Positions 19,402-27,040 of a stretch of 64,000 nt of DNA are shown here, one piece after another; the first letter of the stretch is position 1, and every line of letters starts with the position of its first letter. The position numbers were made by a program, and so were the translations under genes. The notes beneath the pieces are model-generated. The model was not told the origin of the DNA. It saw only the letters and a program-made list of their open reading frames with translations, and searched no databases. The stretch lies in contig NZ_FJVE01000005.1 in NCBI RefSeq assembly GCF_900078195.1, positions 77,001 to 141,000 of the forward strand. The letters are read 5' to 3'. This DNA is from Clostridium sp. Marseille-P299. GTDB lineage: Bacteria; Bacillota; Clostridia; Lachnospirales; Lachnospiraceae.

Positions 19402-19430
19402 AAAAAAAGCACTGCTTTTAAGCAGTGTCT
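19402..19430 (-). terminator. terminator of the GntR pair
   Basis: CACTGC and GCAGTG arms around TTTTAA at about 19410-19427, followed on the minus strand by CTTTTTTT. It lies about 35 bp after the stop of the second GntR gene. Confidence 0.8.
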
Positions 19431-19463
19431 TTTCATAGTTCTTATCGTTTATATTTGTGCGAT

Positions 19464-20108
19464 TTATTTATTATAATGAGTTAATATATTTTCTAAACTT
19501 CTCTTTATGTGGTTACACATAATTAGCTTTGCTTTATCCGCATCACGTTCCTTTAATGCCTCTACAATCTGTCTATGCTCATTTATAGAAATCTTAGCAT
19601 ATTCCTCTACTTTCACATTACTTCCCATAGACAAACCATTCCACATTGAAGAAAGAAGAGATCTAATTTTATCATTTCCTCCTGCTGTCCAAAGTTCATA
19701 ATGGAAAGACTGGTTATACTTTGAGTAGTCACTAAAATTATTTTCTTTTAAAGATTGAACTGCATTTTCATATGCCTCTAATACCTTGGATATATCAGCA
19801 TTGTTTTTACATATCTTGTAAACAACTTCACTTTCCAAAATTCCTCGGGTTTCATAATGATCTATAATGGCTTTTTCATCAATTCCTAGTACTATAGCAC
19901 CTTTATTAGGTCGTAATTTAATAAGGTTTTCATTGGCAAGGATTTGAAAAGCCTCTCTTACAGGTGTAATAGAAAGCCCAAGCTGCTTTGAAATTCCATC
20001 TAAAGTTATAATTGTACCTGCTTCTAATTCTTTCGCTAAAATAGCTTTACGTAAGGAAGAGGCTGCCTGTTCTCTAGCAGGCATTAATTTTATTTGTTTT
20101 AAAGTCAT
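19464..20108 (-). CDS. GntR-family regulator, FCD type (second of pair)
   Basis: 214 residues: winged helix-turn-helix at about 10-75 (TLDGISKQLGLSITPVREAF, then LRPNKGAIV) and an all-helical FCD ligand domain from about 80, with the metal-ligand-type His residues in YNQSFHYELW and SINEHRQIVEAL. FCD regulators respond to carboxylic acids such as those handled here. The ATG follows the stop of the upstream regulator by one base, so the pair is co-translated. Confidence 0.88.
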   Translation of the reverse strand: MTLKQIKLMPAREQAASSLRKAILAKELEAGTIITLDGISKQLGLSITPVREAFQILANENLIKLRPNKGAIVLGIDEKAIIDHYETRGILESEVVYKICKNNADISKVLEAYENAVQSLKENNFSDYSKYNQSFHYELWTAGGNDKIRSLLSSMWNGLSMGSNVKVEEYAKISINEHRQIVEALKERDADKAKLIMCNHIKRSLENILTHYNK

Positions 20109-20109
20109 C

Positions 20110-20721
20110 TCATAGCACCTTTTCTACCATTTTATTAGTCAAACACAAATAATAATGTTTAAATAACTCACTTAGTTTCTCTTCATCTTTCGTTCTAATT
20201 GCTTCTGCGACGTCATCCCAAATCTGTATTTCCTCTGCCCCTGATAACTCCAAGTCTTTTAAAACAAAAAATACATATATATCTAATAATTTTTTGTGAA
20301 GTTGTTGTATGTAATAATTCTCAACTTCCTCACTAAAAAATCTATGCAATTTTATTTCATTCATAGAATTGCATTTATACTCGTTATAAACTTTTTGAAA
20401 GTGTTCATAATATTCTTCCTTTGTATGAATGACATTCTTAATAAATCCAATTTGAATATCACAAATAAATGAGAATATTTCATGTATCCCTTGTTTCGTA
20501 ATCCCTTTTACTATCACATGACGATTTGGGAGCCTCTTTAAAAAGCCTTCTAATTCCAAAATCTGAAATGCTTCTCTTACCGGCATTCTAGACACCCCTA
20601 ACTGATTAGAAACGACTTCCTGAATCAGTTCCTCACCATCTTTAAGATGGTTTAGAAGGATTTCTTTTCTTAATAAATCGGCAATATGATCTTTTGTCTG
20701 TACTCTTTTGATTAAATCCAT
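20110..20721 (-). CDS. GntR-family regulator, FCD type (first of pair, probably autoregulated)
   Basis: About 203 residues from ATG 20719-20721 (MDLIKRVQTK), preceded by AAGGATGGTGG. The open frame extends 17 codons further, but its -10 element lies inside that extension, so the longer start is not possible from this promoter. Winged HTH with VVSNQLGVSRMPVREAFQIL (about residues 37-56), then LPNRHVIVKGI and a diverged FCD domain. The promoter contains the shared TTGGATACAA sequence over the -10, suggesting autoregulation. Confidence 0.82.
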   Translation of the reverse strand: MDLIKRVQTKDHIADLLRKEILLNHLKDGEELIQEVVSNQLGVSRMPVREAFQILELEGFLKRLPNRHVIVKGITKQGIHEIFSFICDIQIGFIKNVIHTKEEYYEHFQKVYNEYKCNSMNEIKLHRFFSEEVENYYIQQLHKKLLDIYVFFVLKDLELSGAEEIQIWDDVAEAIRTKDEEKLSELFKHYYLCLTNKMVEKVL

Positions 20722-20743
20722 ATCCACCATCCTTGTCCACATT

Positions 20744-20772
20744 ATTGTATCCAATTTTTTATACAAAGTCAA
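20744..20772 (-). promoter_or_regulatory. promoter of the GntR pair with overlapping operator
   Basis: TTGACT (20767-20772), 17 bp, TACAAT (20744-20749). The spacer and -10 form an inverted repeat, TTGTAT ... ATACAA, and contain TTGGATACAAT, the same octamer found at the ttdA and decarboxylase promoters. A repressor bound here would cover the -10. Confidence 0.68.
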
Positions 20773-20847
20773 CTATGGCGCATTTAGGTGAACGCAATCT
20801 CGCAGTGTCTAATTGATAAGGCACTGCATTTATACTTTCTTTATAAA

Positions 20848-20892
20848 TCAAAAAAACCTCTGAAAGGCTGTATACACAACCTTCAGAGGTTT
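20848..20892 (-). terminator. strong terminator after rplL
   Basis: 11-bp perfect stem AAACCTCTGAA (20854-20864) with its complement (20882-20892), with a T run on the minus strand at 20848-20853. It starts 14 bp after the rplL stop and would prevent ribosomal-protein transcripts from entering the catabolic island. Confidence 0.88.
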
Positions 20893-20906
20893 TATTAAGG
20901 CAATAA

Positions 20907-21269
20907 TTACTTAAGAGTAACTTTTGCACCTTCAGCTTCAAGTTTAGTCTTGATATCTTCAGCTTCTTCTTTGGAAGCAGCTTCTTTAAGCATCTTAGGA
21001 GCTCCATCAACAAGATCTTTAGCTTCTTTTAAGCCTAATCCAGTTACTTCACGAACTACTTTGATAACTTTAACTTTGTTTGCTCCAACGTCTGTTAATT
21101 CAACGTCGAATTCAGTTTTTTCTTCAGCTGCTTCAGCTGCACCAGCTGCTGCAACTACAACACCTGCTGCTGCACTTACACCAAATTCTTCTTCACATGC
21201 TTTTACTAAATCGTTTAATTCTAACACAGTCATGCCCTTAATAGCATCGATAAATTCTTGAGTTGTCAT
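20907..21269 (-). CDS. rplL: ribosomal protein L7/L12
   Basis: 120 residues: N-terminal dimerisation domain ([20 protein letters not shown]), Ala/Gly-rich hinge (about 34-50) and the globular C-domain ending [14 protein letters not shown], with [15 protein letters not shown] as the factor-binding signature. TGGAGG precedes the ATG. It is followed by a terminator rather than by rpoB. The 130-bp gap to rplJ holds only a small AT-rich inverted repeat. Confidence 0.97.
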   Translation of the reverse strand: MTTQEFIDAIKGMTVLELNDLVKACEEEFGVSAAAGVVVAAAGAAEAAEEKTEFDVELTDVGANKVKVIKVVREVTGLGLKEAKDLVDGAPKMLKEAASKEEAEDIKTKLEAEGAKVTLK

Positions 21270-21399
21270 TATAATTTACCTCCATATAAATTTAATATGA
21301 TTCGTTTTAATTGCTTGCATACTTATTATGCAGCACATTGTTTCTCAACGTTATTTAGAAAACTATTATTTTCTAAACTTCTTACAAATCCCAAATGGA

Positions 21400-21894
21400 T
21401 TATGCTACATCGCCATTCTTTTCTGCGATTTGTTTGATAACACGAGCAAAATTTGTAATTGGGGATTGTAAGCTTCCAAGTAACTTGGAAATAAGAACAT
21501 CTTTTGAAGGAATAGTTGCAATAACTTGGATTCCTTTAGCATCATAATATGTTCCTTCTACAACACCAGCTTTGAACTCTAAAGCTTCTGCTGTTTTTGC
21601 AACTTCTGCTAATACTCTAGCAGGAGCTGTTGCATCTTCAATACCAAATGCGATTGCAGATGGTCCTTCAAGATGACCATTTAACTGAGCGAAATCAGTT
21701 CCTTCGAAAGCCATCTTAAGATAAGTGTTTTTGTATACTTTGTATACAACACCAGCTTCTCTTAACTTCTTACGAAGAATTGTATCCTGCTCAACTGTAA
21801 GACCACGGTAATCTACTAATACTGCAGATTTAGCATCTGCAACGTAACCCTTGATTTCGTCAATGATAGGTTTTTTCATTTCAACCTTTGCCAT
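21400..21894 (-). CDS. rplJ: ribosomal protein L10
   Basis: 164 residues from ATG 21892-21894 (MAKVEMKKPI), with AGGAGG 8-9 bases upstream. The open frame runs 79 codons further back through the leader RNA, which is not protein-like. It shows DYRGLTVEQDTILRKKLREA and YKNTYLKMAFEG of the L10 RNA-binding domain and a C-terminal L7/L12-binding helix. Expression is probably under L10 leader control (see 22163-22215). Confidence 0.96.
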   Translation of the reverse strand: MAKVEMKKPIIDEIKGYVADAKSAVLVDYRGLTVEQDTILRKKLREAGVVYKVYKNTYLKMAFEGTDFAQLNGHLEGPSAIAFGIEDATAPARVLAEVAKTAEALEFKAGVVEGTYYDAKGIQVIATIPSKDVLISKLLGSLQSPITNFARVIKQIAEKNGDVA

Positions 21895-22093
21895 TTGAGT
21901 ACACCTCCTTATAGATTCTTTGTGACTGTACACATCATTTGATGTGTTATGGCACTTACGTGCCAGATATACACGCTTTTCACGAACAAGATGTATATCG
22001 TTGCCTTGGAACAATGTGTCCTGTCTTATAGGACGATTGTTAAAAATGCTTCTTGCAAAAGACATATGAAATGTCCCCTGCAAAAAGTAAGGA

Positions 22094-22126
22094 GAAAAAA
22101 AGCCTCCCGCAAAAGACAGGAGGCTT
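22094..22126 (-). terminator. attenuator hairpin in the rplJL leader
   Basis: AAGCCTCC (22100-22107) pairs with GGAGGCTT (22119-22126) and is followed on the minus strand by seven Ts. It lies between the L10 leader and rplJ, about 200 nt before the gene, so it acts as an attenuator rather than a gene end. Confidence 0.85.
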
Positions 22127-22162
22127 AACAATTAGTCTAGCATAATGCTTGAATAACATCAT

Positions 22163-22215
22163 TCCTCGGTAGGCGGGTTCTCCTTATGCCATTACGGCAC
22201 CTACTGTCTTCGGCA
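22163..22215 (-). ncRNA. L10 leader (ribosomal protein autoregulatory element)
   Basis: On the minus strand the leader reads GCCGAAGACAGTAGGTGCCG, then ATGGCATAAGGAGAACC and CGCCTACCGAGG, which is the typical Firmicute L10-leader core bound by the L10-(L12)4 complex. It sits between the rplJ promoter and the attenuator hairpin, as expected. Confidence 0.88.
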
Positions 22216-22268
22216 ATTATTTATATGTTATAATGCGAATTGTAATCACATTTACAACAAGCTTTTTG

Positions 22269-22297
22269 AGTATAACATAAATCTATTAGTGTGTCAA
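22269..22297 (-). promoter_or_regulatory. promoter of rplJ-rplL
   Basis: TTGACA (22292-22297), 17 bp, TATACT (22269-22274), located between the rplA stop and the L10 leader. Start site near 22262. Confidence 0.85.
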
Positions 22298-22337
22298 CCA
22301 CAAAGTAAAACTTTTCTTCTAACACTTTTTACTAAAA

Positions 22338-23030
22338 TTAAGATAATTTTACAGTGTTAAGCTTAATTCCAGGGCCCATAGTAGAAGCTACAGTTACACT
22401 TCTTAAATATTGTCCCTTTGCAGAAGCTGGTTTTGCTTTAATGATTGCACCCATAAGGGCTTGGAAGTTGTCTGCGAGTTGCTCCTCAGTAAAGGATGCT
22501 TTACCAACTGGCACGTGGATAATGTTTGTTTTATCTAATCTATATTCAATCTTACCAGCTTTAATATCGTTAACAGCCTTTGTAACATCCATAGTTACTG
22601 TACCAGCCTTAGGGTTTGGCATTAAGCCCTTAGGTCCAAGTACACGACCAAGACGACCAACAACACCCATCATATCTGGAGTTGCAACAACAACGTCAAA
22701 TTCAAACCAACCATCGTTTTGAATCTTTGGAATTAATTCCTCGCCGCCTACGTAATCTGCACCAGCTGCTTCTGCTTCGGCTACTTTATCACCTTTTGCA
22801 AAAACAAGTACTCTTACTTTTTTACCTGTTCCGTGTGGTAATACTACTGCACCACGAACCTGTTGGTCAGCGTGACGTCCGTCAACACCAAGTCTGATAT
22901 GCGCTTCAATAGTCTCATCGAATTTTGCTACTGCTGATTTTTTAACTAAGCTGATAGCTTCATTCACATCATATTGAACTGATCTATCAATAAGTTTTAC
23001 AGAATCAGTATATTTCTTTCCTCTTTTCAT
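22338..23030 (-). CDS. rplA: ribosomal protein L1
   Basis: 230 residues. It starts [17 protein letters not shown] and carries [20 protein letters not shown] and [12 protein letters not shown], the L1 RNA-binding signature. Full length for the family. AGGAGG before the ATG, 63 bp after rplK. It binds 23S rRNA at the L1 stalk. Confidence 0.97.
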   Translation of the reverse strand: MKRGKKYTDSVKLIDRSVQYDVNEAISLVKKSAVAKFDETIEAHIRLGVDGRHADQQVRGAVVLPHGTGKKVRVLVFAKGDKVAEAEAAGADYVGGEELIPKIQNDGWFEFDVVVATPDMMGVVGRLGRVLGPKGLMPNPKAGTVTMDVTKAVNDIKAGKIEYRLDKTNIIHVPVGKASFTEEQLADNFQALMGAIIKAKPASAKGQYLRSVTVASTMGPGIKLNTVKLS

Positions 23031-23093
23031 GATTTAACCTCCTAGTGGTATTATCGGGATTGCCCTCCCACATGTAAACATCTACATTTACAA

Positions 23094-23522
23094 TTAATCT
23101 TCAACTACAGTGATTCCCATACTTCTTGCAGTACCAGCAATCATGCTAGTTGCTGTTTCAATATTAGCTGCATTTAAGTCAGGCATTTTTAATTCAGCGA
23201 TCTTAACAACTTCAGATTTCTTGATTGTAGCAACCTTAGTTTTGTTAGGAACAGCGGAACCTGATTTTAAATTACAAGCTTTCTTAAGTAATACTGCTGC
23301 AGGAGGAGTTTTAGTAATAAAGCTAAAGCTTCTGTCCTGATATACAGTGATTACTACTGGAATAATCATTCCTTCTTGATTTGCAGTTCTAGCATTGAAT
23401 TCTTTTGTAAACTGTACGATATTTACGCCGTGCTGACCAAGTGCAGGACCAACAGGTGGTGCTGGTGTTGCCTTTGCAGCAGGAATCTGTAATTTAATAT
23501 AACCTGTAACTTTCTTTGCCAT
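23094..23522 (-). CDS. rplK: ribosomal protein L11
   Basis: 142 residues with [20 protein letters not shown] at the N-terminus and the C-terminal rRNA-binding domain ending [11 protein letters not shown]. Normal length; AGGAGG upstream. It lies between nusG and rplA as in most bacteria. Confidence 0.97.
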   Translation of the reverse strand: MAKKVTGYIKLQIPAAKATPAPPVGPALGQHGVNIVQFTKEFNARTANQEGMIIPVVITVYQDRSFSFITKTPPAAVLLKKACNLKSGSAVPNKTKVATIKKSEVVKIAELKMPDLNAANIETATSMIAGTARSMGITVVED

Positions 23523-23630
23523 GATAGCATACCTCCTAAAAATGTGGTTTTACCGGGAGTAATTAACCATCGTTAACTTACCCTCCCACTGTTCACTCAC
23601 TCGTGAACTTAGTTAACATTCTGCTTATCT

Positions 23631-24149
23631 TTACTTTTCAACTTTCACATCAGAAAAACTAATCTCAACAGGTGTCTCACGACCAAACATGTCAATGTTT
23701 ATTGTAATAATTTGTTTGTGAGGATTAATCGCTTTAATAATGCCCTGTGTGTTCTCCCATACGCCTGAGATTACAGTAACAGTATCGCCGATTTCGAAGT
23801 CAATTATCACTTCATCCTTTTTAATTCCCATGCTCTTCATCTCATATTCAGTGAGTGGAACAGGTTTCGATCCAGGTCCTACAAATCCTGTAACACCTCT
23901 TGTATTACGTACCACGTACCAAGTATCATCATTCATAATCATGTTAAGTAGTACATATCCAGGGAACAATTTCTTTTGAACCTTTTTCTTAACACCATTC
24001 TTAACCTCAATAACATCTTGAAGAGGCACAGAAACCTCTAATATTTGGTCTTGAAGTTTTCTATTTTCGATTGTTTTTTCAATGTTGGCTTTTACCTTGT
24101 TCTCGTAACCCGAGTAGGTATGAACAACGTACCAATTAGCGTCTGACAT
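23631..24149 (-). CDS. nusG: transcription elongation/termination factor NusG
   Basis: 172 residues: NGN domain (WYVVHTYSGYENKVKANIEK ... LFPGYVLLNM ... NTRGVTGFVGP) and a C-terminal KOW domain (about 120-170, GDTVTVISGVWENTQGIIKAI). Normal length, 19 bp after secE. Confidence 0.96.
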   Translation of the reverse strand: MSDANWYVVHTYSGYENKVKANIEKTIENRKLQDQILEVSVPLQDVIEVKNGVKKKVQKKLFPGYVLLNMIMNDDTWYVVRNTRGVTGFVGPGSKPVPLTEYEMKSMGIKKDEVIIDFEIGDTVTVISGVWENTQGIIKAINPHKQIITINIDMFGRETPVEISFSDVKVEK

Positions 24150-24168
24150 ATTATCACCCTTATCCTAG

Positions 24169-24375
24169 CTAAATTATAACATTAATTCCTGCTTTGATCG
24201 CCGCATCAAGTAAAGCTATAATTATGCCTAATATAATGGTTGTGACAATGACAGCGAATGACTGTTTCGTAACTGTTTCTTTATCTGGCCAAATTATTTT
24301 TTTGAACTCAGCTTTAAGACCCTTGAACCAGCTTTTCTTTGGAGCTTTTTCAGTAGCGTTTGCAGTTTCTCCCAT
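24169..24375 (-). CDS. secE: preprotein translocase subunit SecE
   Basis: 68 residues from ATG 24373-24375 (MGETANATEK). The open frame extends 21 codons upstream, but that part (MASNYNYCYGR) is not SecE-like and AAGGAAAAG lies ahead of the chosen start. It has the cytoplasmic KKIIWPDKETVTKQS motif and one C-terminal membrane helix, the standard single-helix SecE. Confidence 0.92.
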   Translation of the reverse strand: MGETANATEKAPKKSWFKGLKAEFKKIIWPDKETVTKQSFAVIVTTIILGIIIALLDAAIKAGINVII

Positions 24376-24456
24376 AATTTCACTTTTCCTTCCTTGTCTT
24401 TCCATTCGGCCGTAGCAGTAATTATAATTACTTGCCACAAAGCGTATTAGACATAA

Positions 24457-24606
24457 TTATTTTGTTTCTTTGTGTAATGTGTGTGATTTACAGAATTTGC
24501 AGTATTTTTTTGTTTCCATTCTGTCCGGATGATTTTTCTTTTCCTTTGTAGTGTTGTAATTACGCTGCTTACATTCTGTACATGCCAATGTAATCTTTAC
24601 TCGCAC
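24457..24606 (-). CDS. rpmG: ribosomal protein L33
   Basis: 49 residues from a GTG at 24604-24606 with GGAGG 8 bases upstream: [17 protein letters not shown], then [20 protein letters not shown]. Two CxxC pairs mark the zinc-binding type of L33. It is the first gene of the rpmG-secE-nusG group. Confidence 0.94.
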   Translation of the reverse strand: MRVKITLACTECKQRNYNTTKEKKNHPDRMETKKYCKFCKSHTLHKETK

Positions 24607-24784
24607 AACTTCCACCTCCGTCATTATTCTGTGGTGAATAAAGTTTTCTTATCTAGATTTGCCTTATCTAGCCTACCTTATTCTTGTGTTAACATGTAGC
24701 CACCGCCTATTAAGAATAGTGGCGATTTATACAGGTCTTCACTGTTTTTAAGCATAAAAAAAAGACCTCTTCCATAGCTAGTTT

Positions 24785-24814
24785 ACTATATCATACTGTA
24801 GGTCTGTTCGTCAA
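24785..24814 (-). promoter_or_regulatory. promoter of rpmG-secE-nusG
   Basis: TTGACG (24809-24814), 18 bp, TATAGT (24785-24790) with TG before the -10. The leader 24607-24780 contains a possible hairpin around 24700-24727 (GCCAC/GTGGC) but no ORF. Confidence 0.7.
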
Positions 24815-25119
24815 CTATTTTTTCTTTATCATAAGTAAAATAAAAAATATATGCAATAGCATATATATATTGGTTTCTAGATAATTTATAACAAATCGAT
24901 TCTCAGTATAACATGATTCCATCATATTGTCTAGCCCAAATTATCTTTTATATTCATTATTCTAAAAAGCTTTTTTAAATTTTAACACTATGCTCTTACG
25001 CACTAGTTTAAAACATCCATTATATAAATTTCTCATCTTTTGAATTCATTCACTCCTAATATGGTGATTGAATCCATAAAACACTTTTACTATGAATCAT
25101 TTCATATTTTTAAAATTAA

Positions 25120-25171
25120 ATACGAGTATCAAAAGCACTCTAAAAAGTTGAGATACTTCGGATACTCGTAT
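25120..25171 (-). terminator. probable terminator of the AraC-type gene; intergenic 24815-25247
   Basis: An 11-bp perfect inverted repeat (ATACGAGTATC at 25120-25130, complement at 25161-25171) lies 77 bp after the AraC stop, followed by a T-rich tract on the minus strand. The rest of 24815-25119 is AT-rich with no supported gene. Confidence 0.6.
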
Positions 25172-25247
25172 TCATACATTTTTATATTCTTAGTTCCAAA
25201 TAAGGGCTATCATGTCACCCCTTGGCACTCCTATTTAATATCACTAA

Positions 25248-26810
25248 TCATCGAACACGTTTCTCCATATATTCCTTCGGACTTAAGCCTGTTATCTTTT
25301 TAAAAACTCTACTAAAATAATTCGGGTCTTTGTAACCAACATCATAGCATATCTCCTGAATCGTTTTATCTGAATATTTTAACAATTCAACAGCTTTATT
25401 GATCCTTACTTTCGTAAGGTAATCAACATATGTCATTCCCATTTTTTCTCGGAACAAACGACTAAAATATTGTGGACTTACATTCGCTAAACTAGCAATT
25501 TCTTGTAAAGATAATTCTTCATTAAAGTGAGTTTCAATATATTTTAATACATTTCTATTGATACCAAAAGAATGCTCCTCACTATTTTCTTTGATGCTAT
25601 GTATAATATAGGTCAACTCTCGAATAGCCCAAGCATTTAATTCTTGCATCTCAATCTTTTCTAAGGCCTTTACCATTTGCATATAGTTTATGGAATCTAA
25701 GGTACTTGGTCCATTCTTTTTCGATTCATATGTAGATAAAATAAGTAATTCTAAAATCTTGCTTTTTTTATCCTCAGGTTTATAGTCATCCATAATACCA
25801 AGTATTGTTGTAAAACTTTCCAATGCATTTAAGTCTTTATTACCAACATCCTGAAGCATCCTTGATTCTAGCTCCATATAATATTGGCCTTTCATATATT
25901 TACCTAATGCTATGTCTTCAATATGAGATATTACGCTATTTCTCTCAATTTGCATACTTCTTAAAGCTTCTTCATATGAAATAGCTAATTTATCTATGCT
26001 ACGTTCGCTTCCGATACCAATCGCAATTCGAATTTGAAATGCGGATAGGAAAAATTTACGAATTGCTTCTGCAAACTTTAGTTGTTGCATCTTCCTTGAC
26101 TTTTCATCTAGCGAATTTTCCCTAGTCTCCATAACAAACATAACAATTTGTTTTTCCATCGTTGCAGCCATAATACAACGATATCCATATGGCGCATTTT
26201 TATTAATAGCCTTATTATACTCTTCATAAGGTATAAAGTCTGTTTTTTCACAAGGCATGATGTTTAAACTCATTACATAACCCTTATTTCGTGTTTGGAA
26301 AATACTTTGAAGTTCCTTCCAAGGATTTTTCGTATTCCCACTAAATAAGACGGAATATATAAATCCAAATTCTAACGCCTCTTTCCCCTTTTTTAAAACA
26401 AGTTCACTGTTTTTATTCATTTCCAATTCTTTTTTAGATTTTTGTACTTGTTCTTCTATTTTAATTAAGGAGGGAATTAAATTATGTTTTGTTACTGGAG
26501 CAAGTATAAAATCACTCAACCTAAGCTCTAAGGATCTCTTCAAATCGTTCATGCACTCTTCCAAAGAATATAAGATGATAGGCAAATTAAAATGACTTTT
26601 TCGAATTTCCTCAACAATAGAAAACCCTGATTCATATTCAAGTTCTTTTGATATGATAATTACCTCAGGATTGCACTCTTCTATATTGATAAGCGTATTT
26701 CTTCTGTCACTGGCATAACCAGTAATTTCTACATGTTTCATATTTCGTTTTATAATATTGGTTATACGTTTTATTTCATTTGCATTTTTATCAACTATTA
26801 GTACTTTCAC
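25248..26810 (-). CDS. AraC-type response-regulator-like protein with degenerate receiver
   Basis: 520 residues. The N-terminal 115 residues have a receiver fold (MKVLIVDKNANEIKRI), but the acidic pocket is D7-K8, the phosphoacceptor position is S54 (in PEVIIISKEL) and the usual Lys before Pro is A104 (DFILAPV). This should not accept phosphate by the normal chemistry. A YesN-like middle region follows, then a C-terminal AraC double HTH (SLQEIASLANVSPQYFSRLF, TIQEICYDVGYKDPNYFSRV). No histidine kinase is adjacent. It is divergent from a secreted subtilisin. Confidence 0.85.
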   Translation of the reverse strand: MKVLIVDKNANEIKRITNIIKRNMKHVEITGYASDRRNTLINIEECNPEVIIISKELEYESGFSIVEEIRKSHFNLPIILYSLEECMNDLKRSLELRLSDFILAPVTKHNLIPSLIKIEEQVQKSKKELEMNKNSELVLKKGKEALEFGFIYSVLFSGNTKNPWKELQSIFQTRNKGYVMSLNIMPCEKTDFIPYEEYNKAINKNAPYGYRCIMAATMEKQIVMFVMETRENSLDEKSRKMQQLKFAEAIRKFFLSAFQIRIAIGIGSERSIDKLAISYEEALRSMQIERNSVISHIEDIALGKYMKGQYYMELESRMLQDVGNKDLNALESFTTILGIMDDYKPEDKKSKILELLILSTYESKKNGPSTLDSINYMQMVKALEKIEMQELNAWAIRELTYIIHSIKENSEEHSFGINRNVLKYIETHFNEELSLQEIASLANVSPQYFSRLFREKMGMTYVDYLTKVRINKAVELLKYSDKTIQEICYDVGYKDPNYFSRVFKKITGLSPKEYMEKRVR

Positions 26811-27040
26811 TGAACCACCAATCCTTACCTTACAGTTATCAGAATTTTTTCATTGTTTAGTAAAGCATCTCCCTTTGCTTTCATTTTTTCCCTACTATAT
26901 TTGCTATTATAACAGAAATTTTAAGATTGTGTAGTTGCTATCCAAATATACCACAAATTATCACATTTGTAATTTTTTTGACATAATACTGACATTTCTT
27001 AAAGCTATATTTTAAAAAAAAGCAAGGGAGGCGTATTATT

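Noticed and set aside
21895..22131. 79-codon N-terminal extension of L10
   Set aside because: It reads through the leader RNA and attenuator, is not L10-like, and AGGAGG lies before the shorter start.
24607..24784. tRNA gene in the rpmG leader, as often found near secE-nusG
   Set aside because: No T-loop GTTCGANTC or CCA-adjacent acceptor stem could be found.
25040..25303. Plus-strand open frame of 87 codons between the rpmG group and the AraC gene
   Set aside because: No ribosome site, contains the terminator-like inverted repeat and overlaps the AraC gene end; composition is not protein-like.
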